Below are positions 10,601 through 18,815 of a stretch of DNA of 64,000 bases, piece by piece. Every line of letters starts with the position of its first letter. Position 1 is the first letter of the stretch. This DNA is from Mucilaginibacter inviolabilis (GTDB lineage: Bacteria; Bacteroidota; Bacteroidia; Sphingobacteriales; Sphingobacteriaceae): NCBI RefSeq assembly GCF_011089895.1, contig NZ_JAANAT010000001.1, forward strand, positions 1,674,001 through 1,738,000, given 5' to 3'. Below the pieces are notes generated by a model. That model had not been told where the DNA came from and made no database searches. It saw only the letters and a program-made list of their open reading frames with translations. The position numbers were made by a program, and so were the translations under genes.

Positions 10601-10726
10601 CAGGGGCAAAACCTGTTAACTTTTACCAAATGGCAAGGATATGATCCCGAAGATGCCAATGATATAGCCCAATACGAATACCCGATGCCCCGTATTATAA
10701 CTGCCGGCATCAATGTTTCCTTTTAA
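7658..10726 (+). CDS. SusC/RagA-type TonB-linked outer-membrane transporter
   Basis: The complete 1022-residue protein begins with a signal peptide (ending FSLKNFAQ), then a carboxypeptidase-like domain (about 25-110), a TonB-box-like stretch around KQVVVTGYTRQNK, a plug with the SusC signature GEAGRVTLRGIGSINGDVQP followed by LYIIDGIQI, and a 22-strand type barrel ending ITAGINVSF with terminal Phe. Length and motifs are typical. The SusD partner starts 18 bp downstream. Together they should bind and import an oligomeric nutrient using TonB energy. No glycoside hydrolase, lyase or peptidase gene lies next to the pair, so the substrate cannot be inferred. Regulation by the upstream two-component system is likely, given gene order and repeats. 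Confidence 0.97.
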   Translation: MNIKKTLLIYIALMLFFSLKNFAQTQKISGTVVDSASNVIPGAVIRVHGMAAATTSNAEGKFELSCGPGATTLLVSSIGYNNQVVNITGKHEVKILLSSNTNELKQVVVTGYTRQNKAQTPGAITTLKAAQLQNVPVASFDVMLQGRVPGLYVGTPTGQPGEAGRVTLRGIGSINGDVQPLYIIDGIQISNTSFSGLNPDDFESVTVLKDAASTAQYGSRGANGVIVITTKKGKSWDDGKPRINYTTYFGISQVNTSHMNLMNTDQRLQFEADIKDPSLPGWEYSLNNPNKLVGGVLIPKTPQDYAFGTSYLDSLRKINTNWTKTLLRTGYTQSHALSLSGNDKNTNYYLSLSYLNQQGIAINSGLKRYSIRSDVQNTSGRLKSTLSIGLVQSNIQYIQNEGTASSGGATAGGGGLSANNPIAASYFALPYEHPDANDTGPANVGSDALNQYANSQLKDTQLKSVISLNELFRLTNTLQLTGTVGLEYQQDHVTQNVSANSYYGQQISNGNQGMYQDSITMNYRVVATGGIRYLKDWGNKNEIEINLLAESNRYIGTYNGYTGYGLTSQLTNTPAAITPGTATNNFIPNVAGAITPNNLLLSQIALFRYSYGNRFTLTGSLRRDGTSQVPTGARNIVLYALGGKWNLMEESFMANQHIFSNLQLRGSFGVTANGGGFTSDFGYRTLYGTSNYGGSQAVIPTTPGNAQYTWEKNRIADAGIEFGFFNNRITGELDLYNRITNNLFVNKNLSLTTGFSSLATNSGSVRNRGLELALDAQIVRTKDLKFSMGLNLAYNQNRVLSLGGPNMQFIDQISINQVGLPVGTFYAVRWGGISPQTGAPIYIDKAGNPTSVYNADDAVPLKATWDPPVKGGVNLSLSYKRFDFSMLLSFIHGMSRLSYPYFYSHSADPNYRNYNQSVDMLKVWQKPGDVTPFAGAQYTSQITSNDVRSSDYIKLRNASINYSIPVNGELAKHVRGIKVFVQGQNLLTFTKWQGYDPEDANDIAQYEYPMPRIITAGINVSF

Positions 10727-10744
10727 TCTATTTAATACTTAAAC

Positions 10745-12187
10745 ATGAATACTCTTTTCAATTTTCGTAAATATATTTTGCTAACAGGCATCCTTATCGG
10801 GCTATTAGTTAGTTCCTGCAATAAACAATTAAACATTTTACCTACAGATCAGATCAATGCGGATAACGTTTTTGCCAACGTAAACAATTTTACCCTTGGA
10901 GTGCTGGGCGTATATGCAGATTGGCGCGAGGAATACCTTATCCGTATCGGCTCAGTATTATCTGACGAGTGCCGTATCGGCACTAAAAATACGGGTATCA
11001 GTCTTACAGGTTCCGGGCAAAATCTTTTTCGATGGGCCTTTACTTCCAGTGATCAGGAAGTAGCCGCTCCCTGGACAAATGGCTACCAAGCTATAAGCAG
11101 AGCAAACTATTTACTGGCTTCGATAAGTAAAGTTCCGGTTAAAAACCAAACAGATCAAGCAACTATGCTTAATTTAAAAGGCGAATTACTTGCTATCAGA
11201 GCTTTTCAGCATTTTGATCTTTATCGTATATACAGTTATTCGGGATTGTACAGTGCCACAGCACTTACAATACCTTATGTTACTGGTACCAGTATTACTA
11301 ATTTACCCACAAGGCCTACCTCTGCTGATTTCTTTAAAGCGTTGAACGCAGACCTGGCAGTAGCAGATACATTAATCAGTAAAAATAATAATGTTATTAA
11401 CCGAATGGGATACAATGCGCTTCGTGCATTAGAAGCGCGGGTTGCTCTGTATACAAATAACTGGACAACAGCAATTGACCGGACTACACGGGTAATACAG
11501 AATGTGCCATTGGCCCCGGCAACTAACTTTCCGGCAATATGGACTGATCAGGGTACGACTGAGGTGATTTTTAAATTATCAAGAACTAATCAAAGCATAT
11601 TGCGTCCCGGTGATTTGTGGTACAATATTCCGTATGGCGTGTACTTGTTTGCTCCTTCAACGGCTTTGTTAAACACTTATGATAAAGTTAACGATATCAG
11701 GTATTCCAGTTATTTTTCTACGGATACTACACGTACAGCAAAAGGAGAACTGACCGATATCATCAGCAAATACCAGGGAACAGCCGGCGCACAGAACCTT
11801 AATGACCTGAAAGTATTCAGGACTGGTGAAATGTACCTCATCCGAGCAGAAGCTTATGCCAGAACAGGCAATTTAACGAATGCAAGTAATGATCTGAATA
11901 CTTTGCGCTCAAATCGCATCACAGGCTATCAGCCAATGAGCTATGCTAATTTGAGCGACTTGATTGCCGCTATTCTACTTGAACGTTACAAAGAATTGCC
12001 CTATGAAGGACACCGTTACTTTGATCTTAAAAGATTGGGATTAAACATCGTAAGACAAACGGCAGATTTACCAGTGGGTATAACCAATACAACCTTAATG
12101 CCTTCAGATAAATATTATTATATCCCTATTCCCCAAAATGAGGTATTAGCCAATCCGAATATCAAGCCGAATAATCCGGGCTGGTAA
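10745..12187 (+). CDS. SusD/RagB-family nutrient-binding lipoprotein
   Basis: The 480-residue product has a lipoprotein signal ending LLVSSCNKQ and the SusD pattern of helical TPR-like segments: NRANYLLASISKV-type helices in the first half, LLAIRAFQHFDLYRIYS, and the C-terminal block LLERYKELPYEGHRYFDLKR followed by YYIPIPQNEV and a tail NPNIKPNNPGW, all hallmarks of the family. It would form the surface lid on the SusC channel encoded 18 bp upstream and bind the nutrient. The reading frame is intact. Confidence 0.96.
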   Translation: MNTLFNFRKYILLTGILIGLLVSSCNKQLNILPTDQINADNVFANVNNFTLGVLGVYADWREEYLIRIGSVLSDECRIGTKNTGISLTGSGQNLFRWAFTSSDQEVAAPWTNGYQAISRANYLLASISKVPVKNQTDQATMLNLKGELLAIRAFQHFDLYRIYSYSGLYSATALTIPYVTGTSITNLPTRPTSADFFKALNADLAVADTLISKNNNVINRMGYNALRALEARVALYTNNWTTAIDRTTRVIQNVPLAPATNFPAIWTDQGTTEVIFKLSRTNQSILRPGDLWYNIPYGVYLFAPSTALLNTYDKVNDIRYSSYFSTDTTRTAKGELTDIISKYQGTAGAQNLNDLKVFRTGEMYLIRAEAYARTGNLTNASNDLNTLRSNRITGYQPMSYANLSDLIAAILLERYKELPYEGHRYFDLKRLGLNIVRQTADLPVGITNTTLMPSDKYYYIPIPQNEVLANPNIKPNNPGW

Positions 12188-12224
12188 TCACATAGGTAAT
12201 ATCAAACACAATAAGTTACCACTA

Positions 12225-12277
12225 TTTTGCTATTGCATCATCCGTAGAGTAAAAGATATTTAAAAATGCAAATCACT
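12225..12277 (+). repeat. Short dispersed repeat, copy A (partner 20971-21023)
   Basis: A 53-bp stretch just after the SusD stop matches 20971-21023 in the same orientation, with about nine differences that are all transitions. Neither copy is clearly coding. The element lies in each of the two regions that also hold broken genes. Its nature is unknown; it may be the scar of an old mobile element or a conserved untranslated segment. The rest of 12188-12486 shows no supported gene. Confidence 0.6.
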
Positions 12278-12486
12278 AAGTATCAACGCACAATAGACAA
12301 GGCACTCATCCTATTGCGGGTAGATGGGCCAATTCAAAGTAAATGCCGGATCCGTTTCTGTTTGGGCAGTGAAAAAGTAAACGGATTGTTATCAATGAAA
12401 AAATGTCTACAAAGCCGGTTAAAAATTAATAAGATATCGTTAATAACGGCATAAATAATAAAACAAAAATTTAACATCTTAAATAA

Positions 12487-12694
12487 ATGAAAACGAAAAA
12501 AAATAATAGTTGGAGCTATAGCTGTAGTTGCAATTGGCGCGGCTGTAGGGTTAATAATAGCCGCCACTAAAAAAGAAACAGTTACAGAAAAAATAACCAG
12601 TTGGTTCTGGGATTTCCTGGATACTTCTAAAGATAAATTATTCGAAGTGGCTGATACTTTAAAAGACTCTATAACCAATAAAGTAAAAAACTAA
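12487..12694 (+). pseudogene. Small membrane protein (YtxH-like) with a frameshift in an A8 tract
   Basis: ATG 12487 opens MKTKK and then enters a run of eight A bases (12496-12503), after which that frame soon stops. If one A is skipped, the downstream frame runs unbroken to TAA 12694. It gives a 68-residue protein with a membrane helix (IIVGAIAVVAIGAAVGLIIA) and an amphipathic charged tail (about 25-68), as in YtxH-type envelope stress proteins. In the good frame, a stop (TGA 12488) lies just upstream, so no other start fits. The gene is either recently broken, phase-variable through the homopolymer, read by slippage, or affected by a base-call error. It follows the SusD gene in the same orientation. 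Confidence 0.65.
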
Positions 12695-12852
12695 GTATAA
12701 CCGTTTAAAGGGCAAAGAAATTTTTAAATAGATAAACGGATTTAAATTTGCATTCAGCTTCTATTCATTTTTTCTGTGCCTGTTATACAGTTTGCGGCTC
12801 TGATCTTCTTATCAAACAAGGAATAATATAATAAAGCAACTATCTTTATAAA

Positions 12853-13104
12853 ATGGAATCCAAGTTATTTTCTTATAAGGTTGAAGGCATAGTGCTTGAA
12901 CGGGTAAATGATAATCTGAAAGTAAGTCCTGTTTTTGACAGAAAAGAATTGGCAGAAAAGCTCAGGGAGATTTTAAAAGAAGATAATTTTACACTTGATG
13001 AACGATCTTTAGAATATAAAATTGAAGATGGTCAACTTTATCTTCAAGGCTTGGCTGTGAAACAAACTGAATCAAAATCAATAGGTTTTAGAACAAATAA
13101 TTAA
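12853..13104 (+). CDS. Hypothetical 83-residue protein
   Basis: This is a short soluble protein without signal peptide or membrane segment, rich in Lys and Glu, with predicted strand-helix-strand character (KVEGIVLERVNDNLKVSPVF, then DRKELAEKLREILKEDN). I recognise no family. It is upstream of and convergent with the kinase fragment at 13101-13253, which overlaps its stop codon by three bases, showing that the neighbouring DNA has been rearranged. The reading frame is plausible, but expression is unproven. Confidence 0.55.
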   Translation: MESKLFSYKVEGIVLERVNDNLKVSPVFDRKELAEKLREILKEDNFTLDERSLEYKIEDGQLYLQGLAVKQTESKSIGFRTNN

Positions 13105-13253
13105 CTGTTCTGATTGTTATAAGGTATGCTAAACCACATATTGCAACCCTGTTGTGCTTCGCTTTCTACCCGGATGCTCCCTCCCTGCAACTCTATCAAC
13201 TGCTGGCACAGGTATAGCCCTAAACCTGTGCCAGGCTTTCCATGAGTACTCCA
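13101..13253 (-). pseudogene. C-terminal fragment of a sensor histidine kinase
   Basis: On the minus strand, 50 codons plus a stop read as the end of a HATPase domain: a G2 box GKPGTGLGLYLCQQLIEL, then GGSIRVESE and GCNMWFSIPY. Upstream of residue WSTHGKPG the homology is lost, and no start, H-box or N-box is present. It is therefore a truncated remnant of a kinase gene. Its 3' end overlaps the stop of the 12853 gene. Confidence 0.8.
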
Positions 13254-13277
13254 TCCCATATCTGATAATCACCTATC

Positions 13278-13604
13278 CTATATATTAGCCCTAAACAAAT
13301 GAAGTATAGTTATTAAATCAAAGAAGTTACTAACATCTAACAATGTGCTTCTTCCGGTATGTGCAATGTCGTTACGAATCTTAACAAGGGTTCCTACTTT
13401 TCTTAAATAAATATCGTCTTTGCTAAATTTAAATGCCATGATAAAGGAAAGTTTCGTCAGCGTAGCATACTGCAATGAATCATTGGTATCTAATTTTTTT
13501 AAATAATTTCCATTGACGGTATCAGCATGAAAAGTCATGTGATAAGTACTACCAGTCTTTGCATGAACTGTTGTACCGGTTAAATCGACAGGGTCAAAAC
13601 CTCA
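13278..13604 (-). pseudogene. Gene remnant with HEPN-like RNDIAH motif
   Basis: An open frame extends from 13604 down to the stop at 13278; the first ATG is at 13538 (86 residues). It carries KIRNDIAHTG, resembling the Arg-x4-His signature of HEPN domains found in RNases and abortive-infection proteins, near the C-terminus. Just upstream, another frame (13605 to about 13665) encodes a natural-looking peptide tail, NQWHANQLDEIIIE, and stops. The N-terminal part of either gene is missing, so these look like ends of degraded genes. HEPN identity rests on one short motif and is tentative. Confidence 0.4.
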
Positions 13605-13681
13605 TTACTCAATGATTATCTCATCTAACTGGTTCGCATGCCATTGATTTTTTATATCGAGAGAAATTTGTAGTTATAATA

Positions 13682-14806
13682 TTAACGACCAAGCCCCAAC
13701 AGATTTCGTATTGCGGTTATGCGTACTACTTTTTCTCCAGGGCAATAAGGAATACTACAAATATTTGATACATTACAGGTACCATTCCAGATGAAATCCG
13801 TTTCTCCACCAACTAGGATGCCAATTACCTGATTATTATTTAGATCAAACACGGGGGAACCGGAATTACCCTCGAAAGCATCTAAGCTGGTGTAAAAAAA
13901 GGCCAATTCATTGTTAGCGACTATACTGGCATTGGCAGAAACCTTTTTGGGTAATCCATAAGGGTGGCCGATCATGTATACTTGATCGCTAAGGCGCGGA
14001 TTTACAACTGTTGACCAAACGAGGGGGGGCGCAGGCAATTCACGATCCACTGAAAACATAGATATGTCCAATTCTGCGGATGACCGCATAATTTTCTTTG
14101 GAAAAAAAACACTGTCAGTGGAAATAAGCTGCTTAAGTCCCCCTGTTTTATTGTATATCTCAAAACCGAAGACAACTGCGTAATTGCTAAGCGAGCCGGC
14201 GAAAACGTGGCTGGCGGTCAGCATTTCCATTTTACCAGTAACCATTGCAGTACCGGTGCCTAAAACCGGCTGGTCCTTAAAGGCTTCTCCCGGACAAAGT
14301 TGGTAAATCGCACCGAGCGAACGGCTTGCATCAATTTGGTAATAACCGGAGCTTACCTTGATCAAACGACTGCGATCAACCACAATGGCAACTGAACGCG
14401 CGTTGAACAAAAGTTTTTGCACCCAGGGTAATGATGGGTCGAGGCTGCGCACCTCTACTCGACTATCATAAGGAGTAGGACCGGTTATAATTTTTTTACC
14501 CTCCGTAATTTCACTTGGTGAGATATGGATCGCTCCCTGATTCCCGACGGGTGGAACGGGATGTTGCCTCTCCGCCGAGTCTATAATAATCACCTTGGGT
14601 GCCGTCACTTTTTTTTGCCCTTGTTGTTTGACGCCGCTCGCTTGTTGCAATAAAAGGTCATTGCTACTTTTTGAAGATTTCAAATATTCATCATGATCAT
14701 TTTGTATAATCTTTCCAACGCTGACAGCTTTCTTCGACGTATCCATTTGTGCCAAAAGCATCTGTTTGGACAAAATCAATATAACCAGTATGATCCAATG
14801 TTTCAT
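13682..14806 (-). CDS. Secreted trypsin-like serine protease (S1/V8-type)
   Basis: The 374-residue product has a signal peptide (MKHWIILVILILSKQMLLAQ), a Lys/Ser/Gln-rich spacer and a C-terminal protease domain (about 185-370). The catalytic triad is visible: His200 in LTASHVFAG, Asp247 in AELDISMF and Ser315 in EGNSGSPVF. A substrate-pocket-like GILVGGETD follows. The pattern is closest to glutamyl endopeptidase/V8-like or DegP-like chymotrypsin folds, without a PDZ domain. It is the last gene of a four-gene unit and its start overlaps the stop of the 956-residue protein gene by four bases (ATGA), which implies translational coupling. It likely acts in the periplasm or outside the cell. Substrate unknown. 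Confidence 0.9.
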   Translation of the reverse strand: MKHWIILVILILSKQMLLAQMDTSKKAVSVGKIIQNDHDEYLKSSKSSNDLLLQQASGVKQQGQKKVTAPKVIIIDSAERQHPVPPVGNQGAIHISPSEITEGKKIITGPTPYDSRVEVRSLDPSLPWVQKLLFNARSVAIVVDRSRLIKVSSGYYQIDASRSLGAIYQLCPGEAFKDQPVLGTGTAMVTGKMEMLTASHVFAGSLSNYAVVFGFEIYNKTGGLKQLISTDSVFFPKKIMRSSAELDISMFSVDRELPAPPLVWSTVVNPRLSDQVYMIGHPYGLPKKVSANASIVANNELAFFYTSLDAFEGNSGSPVFDLNNNQVIGILVGGETDFIWNGTCNVSNICSIPYCPGEKVVRITAIRNLLGLGR

Positions 14807-17673
14807 TTCTTGGGCGTCTGAGGTTTGGTATACAAATTCAGGAAAGGGATATCTATCGTTATTCCTAGCCCTACCCTAAACGTGCTTGTACCCGAGGTAA
14901 GAGATGATGTCTGTACATCAGGACCGTATTGTACCCCTGCGTTAATAGAAAAAGGGCTTTTAGGGATACCATAAGTTATAAAAAGGCCAGGCGATAAAAA
15001 ATTCTTCCAGGTCAGTTGTGGTAGAGGCGACGTTTGTCCGTTGTTGGAAAGCCGTAATTGTGTAACAGCCCCCAGATCTATTACAGGCACGAATACACCC
15101 AAATCTGAGCCCAACACATTTCCCCAAGTAACGCTAAACCCGACCGGTGCGGTAAATCCCAAAGTATTCGCGCTAGGCACACCAGAAATTCCTACCTCGC
15201 GGGCAAAAAGAACTCCGGGATAAGTATTAATGGCTACATTAAAGGCAGATTTCTGCTTTACAGAATAACTTCCTGTAGGCAAAGCAAATGCTTCGACCGC
15301 ATGTTCGACGTCATCGGAAGTCTTGGCTACGGCCATATCATTAACCAAATGAACGATACTGACAACTGTAGAATCAAGTTGTTTATTTTCAAACTTTATT
15401 CTTGATAGCGGAACTTCGATATCCACTGCGATATTTTGTTCGGCGGTCAACAAAGTTGGATTGACAGGCATATCCTGGACTATCTTTGCATGAAATATCG
15501 TGTTAATATAAGCATCGAGATCGATAGTCACTTTTGTTACTTCTGCCGGGCTAAAGACCGGAGCGCCTTTGTAGTTCAGCTGTAACATTTCATCTCGCAG
15601 TGGGTGCAATAAATAGCCATCATAATAAGACACTATGAGCTGTTGGAAACGATTATCTGTCAGTAACGTTTTTAATTCGCTGACATGAATGGCTGGAAGA
15701 TTTCCATTGGTCGAAAGTTTTTGAAGCGAATTGGTAAGATTATCGATAGTAGTCAAAATAACCGGATCTGGCCGGAGTGTATTTGCAACGTAGAATGCCT
15801 CAATTCTTATCAATTCGGCACTAATGTTGACAGCAGCAGCAGCTAAACTAGGAGATATTACATTTGGATTGTCCTTCAGAACCCGCATTTGTTTCCAGCC
15901 ATCCCAAACCGGGTTAAAATGTGTTGAAAATGAGGCAACGGCAAGATAGTCTTTCAAGTGAGGAATACTCCCTGGATCAAGAGTGTTAACCAGGTTCAGT
16001 AGTTGAGTGATGCCGTCCGCGTAATTTTTATTCCGAATGGCACGTACTGCATCGTTGCAAGTGTTTGCTACCAAAATAAACGGTTTCATTTTATCGGCTA
16101 GTTGCAGGTTGTCCTCTGATGATCTTGAAAATAATGCCACCAACTGGTCCGCATCACTGCCAAGGTCTGAAGTAAGATCTATCAGGCTCTTGGCAAAATT
16201 ATAAACTGTATCTGCCCCGACGGCTTGCTGGCCATTGTTTAGCTTTTTGATGGTTTGTGCTTGCTGATAAATTTTTTCCGAAGACTTGCAAATGTTAGTC
16301 AACATAGGAGCCACCGCTGAAAACATGGTCTCGGCATAGGCTTCATCTTTCATTAGGCTCTGAAGTTGTTTCGAGAGATCAATGACCGAAAGATTCCGTC
16401 GGGACAATTTGATTTTGTAATATTTCAGGTCTTGCTGGTACAAAAAGCCGAAATAAAGTTTCATAAATTCAGGCTCTTTACCATATGTTTTCCAAAAACT
16501 AACAGTCGTATATGCAGGTTCGCCATTAGTTGTAACAGTCAGACTGTTAGAGAACATTTCCAGTAAGTTGATGAAAGATGCCAGGTTACGAGAAGTGCTG
16601 TCAGGACGACTTTGAAGATCTGTAAGCAATTGCGAAGAACTGATGATGTTGATATAATCTCCGGGATATTGAATATTGTTGATTTTGCCGATCAGCGGAA
16701 TGGCATCGAAAGCTAATTCAAGATCTGGATGCCCTGCTATCAGTTTTTTAAAATAGTTTGTGGTTCGCAGATTGTAAGCATTGTCGACCAGATGATTGAT
16801 GTCATTTTGAATATATTGTTTCAGTTCAGCCGGAAAACTACTGATTTTATCAGGGTTATAATGTTGTAAGTAGCTCAACGTTGTTGGAAGAAGTACCAAC
16901 AGTTCAGCGAGCGGCGTGGTCGACTTTTTGGTATTCATCCAGATTTGGATATTTGAGATAGCGTAAGCCACGAGCTCTTCTTTGATTCGCTTAGCGATAA
17001 ATTTACTGATACCATCAATTATTGCGGTTGTGCTGACATCAAGGCTACCGCCGAGCAACGGCAACGCCTTCTGAACGGCTGAATTCGCATTAACGGTTGC
17101 CATCAAGTCGATTCGGTTAGCGGACAATTGCCGATATTTAAACTGAAATTTTGAGATTACCTCAGAAACGAATCTATTACTATCAAGCAAATAATAAAAA
17201 GCCAATTGCGACAATTGCCGGTCATCAGCTGTTGCCTGACTTTTGTAATAAGTTTTTTGTAATACATCGAAGCTATCTCTATTCTTGTTGTAGATTTGAA
17301 CATTGGTAGTAGCGACTGCGGGAGAAACACCTGTAGCGATTGGTTGATTTGCGATCACTCGCTTTGCGAGGGACAGTGCGCTTAAGCATGAATCTGCCTG
17401 AACAATCGCAGTAGTTACCAAGGCCGCAGAATCCGCAGGATAGATGACATAAGATTTAGGGTAGGATGTTCTGAGAAAACTTTTGAAGACACTAATCACT
17501 GTAGCTCGGTCTTGGACAAGGGCATCTTGTCGCTGGTCTGGTCCAATCGCGGCATAGTCCTTTTTAAGCAGGTCCGCTAAGACGGATGCCTGACCGGCTA
17601 CCGGCGCATTCTGCTGGGATAGCCCAGTAAAAGATGCCAGCAAAAGCAAGCACATAATAAGGTAAGGTTTCAT
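14803..17673 (-). CDS. Large secreted protein, helical body with C-terminal barrel-like end; unknown function
   Basis: This is a 956-residue protein with a signal peptide (ending ASFTGLSQQ). Residues about 25-780 read as a long, mostly helical region with many Leu/Gln/Asn/Ser residues and no enzyme motif. The last 130 residues contain glycine-rich alternating strands (VGFSVTWGNVLGSDLGVFVP, FRVGLGITIDIPF), as in outer-membrane barrel or transporter-like ends. I do not recognise a family. It sits between the cysteine protease (77 bp upstream) and the serine protease (four-base overlap downstream), so it may be the outer-membrane partner, scaffold or target of these hydrolases. That role is inference. 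Confidence 0.85.
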   Translation of the reverse strand: MKPYLIMCLLLLASFTGLSQQNAPVAGQASVLADLLKKDYAAIGPDQRQDALVQDRATVISVFKSFLRTSYPKSYVIYPADSAALVTTAIVQADSCLSALSLAKRVIANQPIATGVSPAVATTNVQIYNKNRDSFDVLQKTYYKSQATADDRQLSQLAFYYLLDSNRFVSEVISKFQFKYRQLSANRIDLMATVNANSAVQKALPLLGGSLDVSTTAIIDGISKFIAKRIKEELVAYAISNIQIWMNTKKSTTPLAELLVLLPTTLSYLQHYNPDKISSFPAELKQYIQNDINHLVDNAYNLRTTNYFKKLIAGHPDLELAFDAIPLIGKINNIQYPGDYINIISSSQLLTDLQSRPDSTSRNLASFINLLEMFSNSLTVTTNGEPAYTTVSFWKTYGKEPEFMKLYFGFLYQQDLKYYKIKLSRRNLSVIDLSKQLQSLMKDEAYAETMFSAVAPMLTNICKSSEKIYQQAQTIKKLNNGQQAVGADTVYNFAKSLIDLTSDLGSDADQLVALFSRSSEDNLQLADKMKPFILVANTCNDAVRAIRNKNYADGITQLLNLVNTLDPGSIPHLKDYLAVASFSTHFNPVWDGWKQMRVLKDNPNVISPSLAAAAVNISAELIRIEAFYVANTLRPDPVILTTIDNLTNSLQKLSTNGNLPAIHVSELKTLLTDNRFQQLIVSYYDGYLLHPLRDEMLQLNYKGAPVFSPAEVTKVTIDLDAYINTIFHAKIVQDMPVNPTLLTAEQNIAVDIEVPLSRIKFENKQLDSTVVSIVHLVNDMAVAKTSDDVEHAVEAFALPTGSYSVKQKSAFNVAINTYPGVLFAREVGISGVPSANTLGFTAPVGFSVTWGNVLGSDLGVFVPVIDLGAVTQLRLSNNGQTSPLPQLTWKNFLSPGLFITYGIPKSPFSINAGVQYGPDVQTSSLTSGTSTFRVGLGITIDIPFLNLYTKPQTPKK

Positions 17674-17750
17674 GTCAATAAATTGTGAATGGTTTGATTA
17701 CTAATTAAGTTTAACTTTATTTATTTCTAAAATTATTATCAAATGTTTTT

Positions 17751-18761
17751 TTAATTACGTAGATCAGACAATACGATCCCAAACGCTGCGAAATGTGCCA
17801 TGTCGCTATACTTGATCCACATGAACCCATCAATTCCCCAATCTGTGCCCCAACTGTTCATTACAAGGAATGCTCCATCATACTTGATATTATTAAATCC
17901 GACGATACAAAAGGCATGATTGGTGGTGTCATGGCAGACGTTTAAGACGTAGTCTGTCGAATCAGGTTGCCATAATGGAACCCCATTTCCCATTACATTA
18001 AAAGAGTCGGTGCTGATCCAAGTCACAATTACAGGCAGCCCCCGGGCGAGACTTACTCGTATGGAATCTCTTTTTTTTGTATCACTGTCACAAGGTGTAA
18101 ATACCATATTCGCATTTACCCTGTAGTGCCGCGCTTTTTTGCGAAGTGTCGAAGTAATCGTGTCGGAACTGCAGTCCTCGGTTCCAAAATCCCTTTGAAA
18201 TACACTTCCTGAATCTCTTAGCATCTGGCAGGCCTTATAAGTGTCAAAGCCTTTGGTTTGGCAAATCGCCGCGTTTACGCACATCATCTTTTGCAGGAAT
18301 GCCGTTGAAAATACAGTGGTATCTGGTTGCCAAGTGATTTGATGTGCTTTATTATAAAGTAATGTGCGAGCAGCATAAACGCTGGCGTAGGCGTAGCAAA
18401 CCGGATATTGCTGATCGGCTACAGACGGGGCAAAAGACCGGAGGTCGATTGAATCAATACGGCTGGATAAAATCATTTTATCTGCTTGAATTACCATTTG
18501 TGTCATTTTATGATGACGATCTTTATTGATGGTTTTCGATTGCCTGGATGCGACTAGTGGACGAACACTTTTTTTTCGAATTAGAACCGCTTTGTTTTGA
18601 AGATGGGTAGATATTGCTGTAGCAGCTGTAAATGCTATTGGGACACCTGTTACAGGCATAGCGACCTGCCCAGTCAAGTGGCCTCTTAACGTTTGACCAA
18701 ATACTTTTAAAGGCAGAAGACCTATAAGCCCGCCAAGAAAAACAATAAGTTTTTTTTTCAT
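17751..18761 (-). CDS. Secreted papain-like (C1A) cysteine protease
   Basis: The 336-residue protein has an N-terminal signal peptide (MKKKLIVFLGGLIGLLPLKVFGQ), a basic region that may be a propeptide (about 24-95) and a papain-fold domain. The oxyanion Gln and catalytic Cys122 appear in DQQYPVCYAYAS, His282 in TTNHAFCIVGF and Asn302 in VMNSWGTDWGIDGF. These three blocks and their spacing are diagnostic for clan CA, family C1A, with Tyr in place of the usual Trp after the Cys. It should act outside the cytoplasm. It lies 54 bp downstream of the hydrolase gene and 77 bp upstream of the 956-residue protein gene, in one operon-like run. Confidence 0.92.
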   Translation of the reverse strand: MKKKLIVFLGGLIGLLPLKVFGQTLRGHLTGQVAMPVTGVPIAFTAATAISTHLQNKAVLIRKKSVRPLVASRQSKTINKDRHHKMTQMVIQADKMILSSRIDSIDLRSFAPSVADQQYPVCYAYASVYAARTLLYNKAHQITWQPDTTVFSTAFLQKMMCVNAAICQTKGFDTYKACQMLRDSGSVFQRDFGTEDCSSDTITSTLRKKARHYRVNANMVFTPCDSDTKKRDSIRVSLARGLPVIVTWISTDSFNVMGNGVPLWQPDSTDYVLNVCHDTTNHAFCIVGFNNIKYDGAFLVMNSWGTDWGIDGFMWIKYSDMAHFAAFGIVLSDLRN

Positions 18762-18815
18762 ATACTACCAAGTATTTATCTTGAAAATATCTAACAATGA
18801 ACATTTTTTAAACTT

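Noticed and set aside
12266..12454. 62-codon plus-strand frame after SusD
   Set aside because: It begins in the dispersed repeat, its composition is unlike the neighbours, and the other copy of the repeat does not keep the frame.
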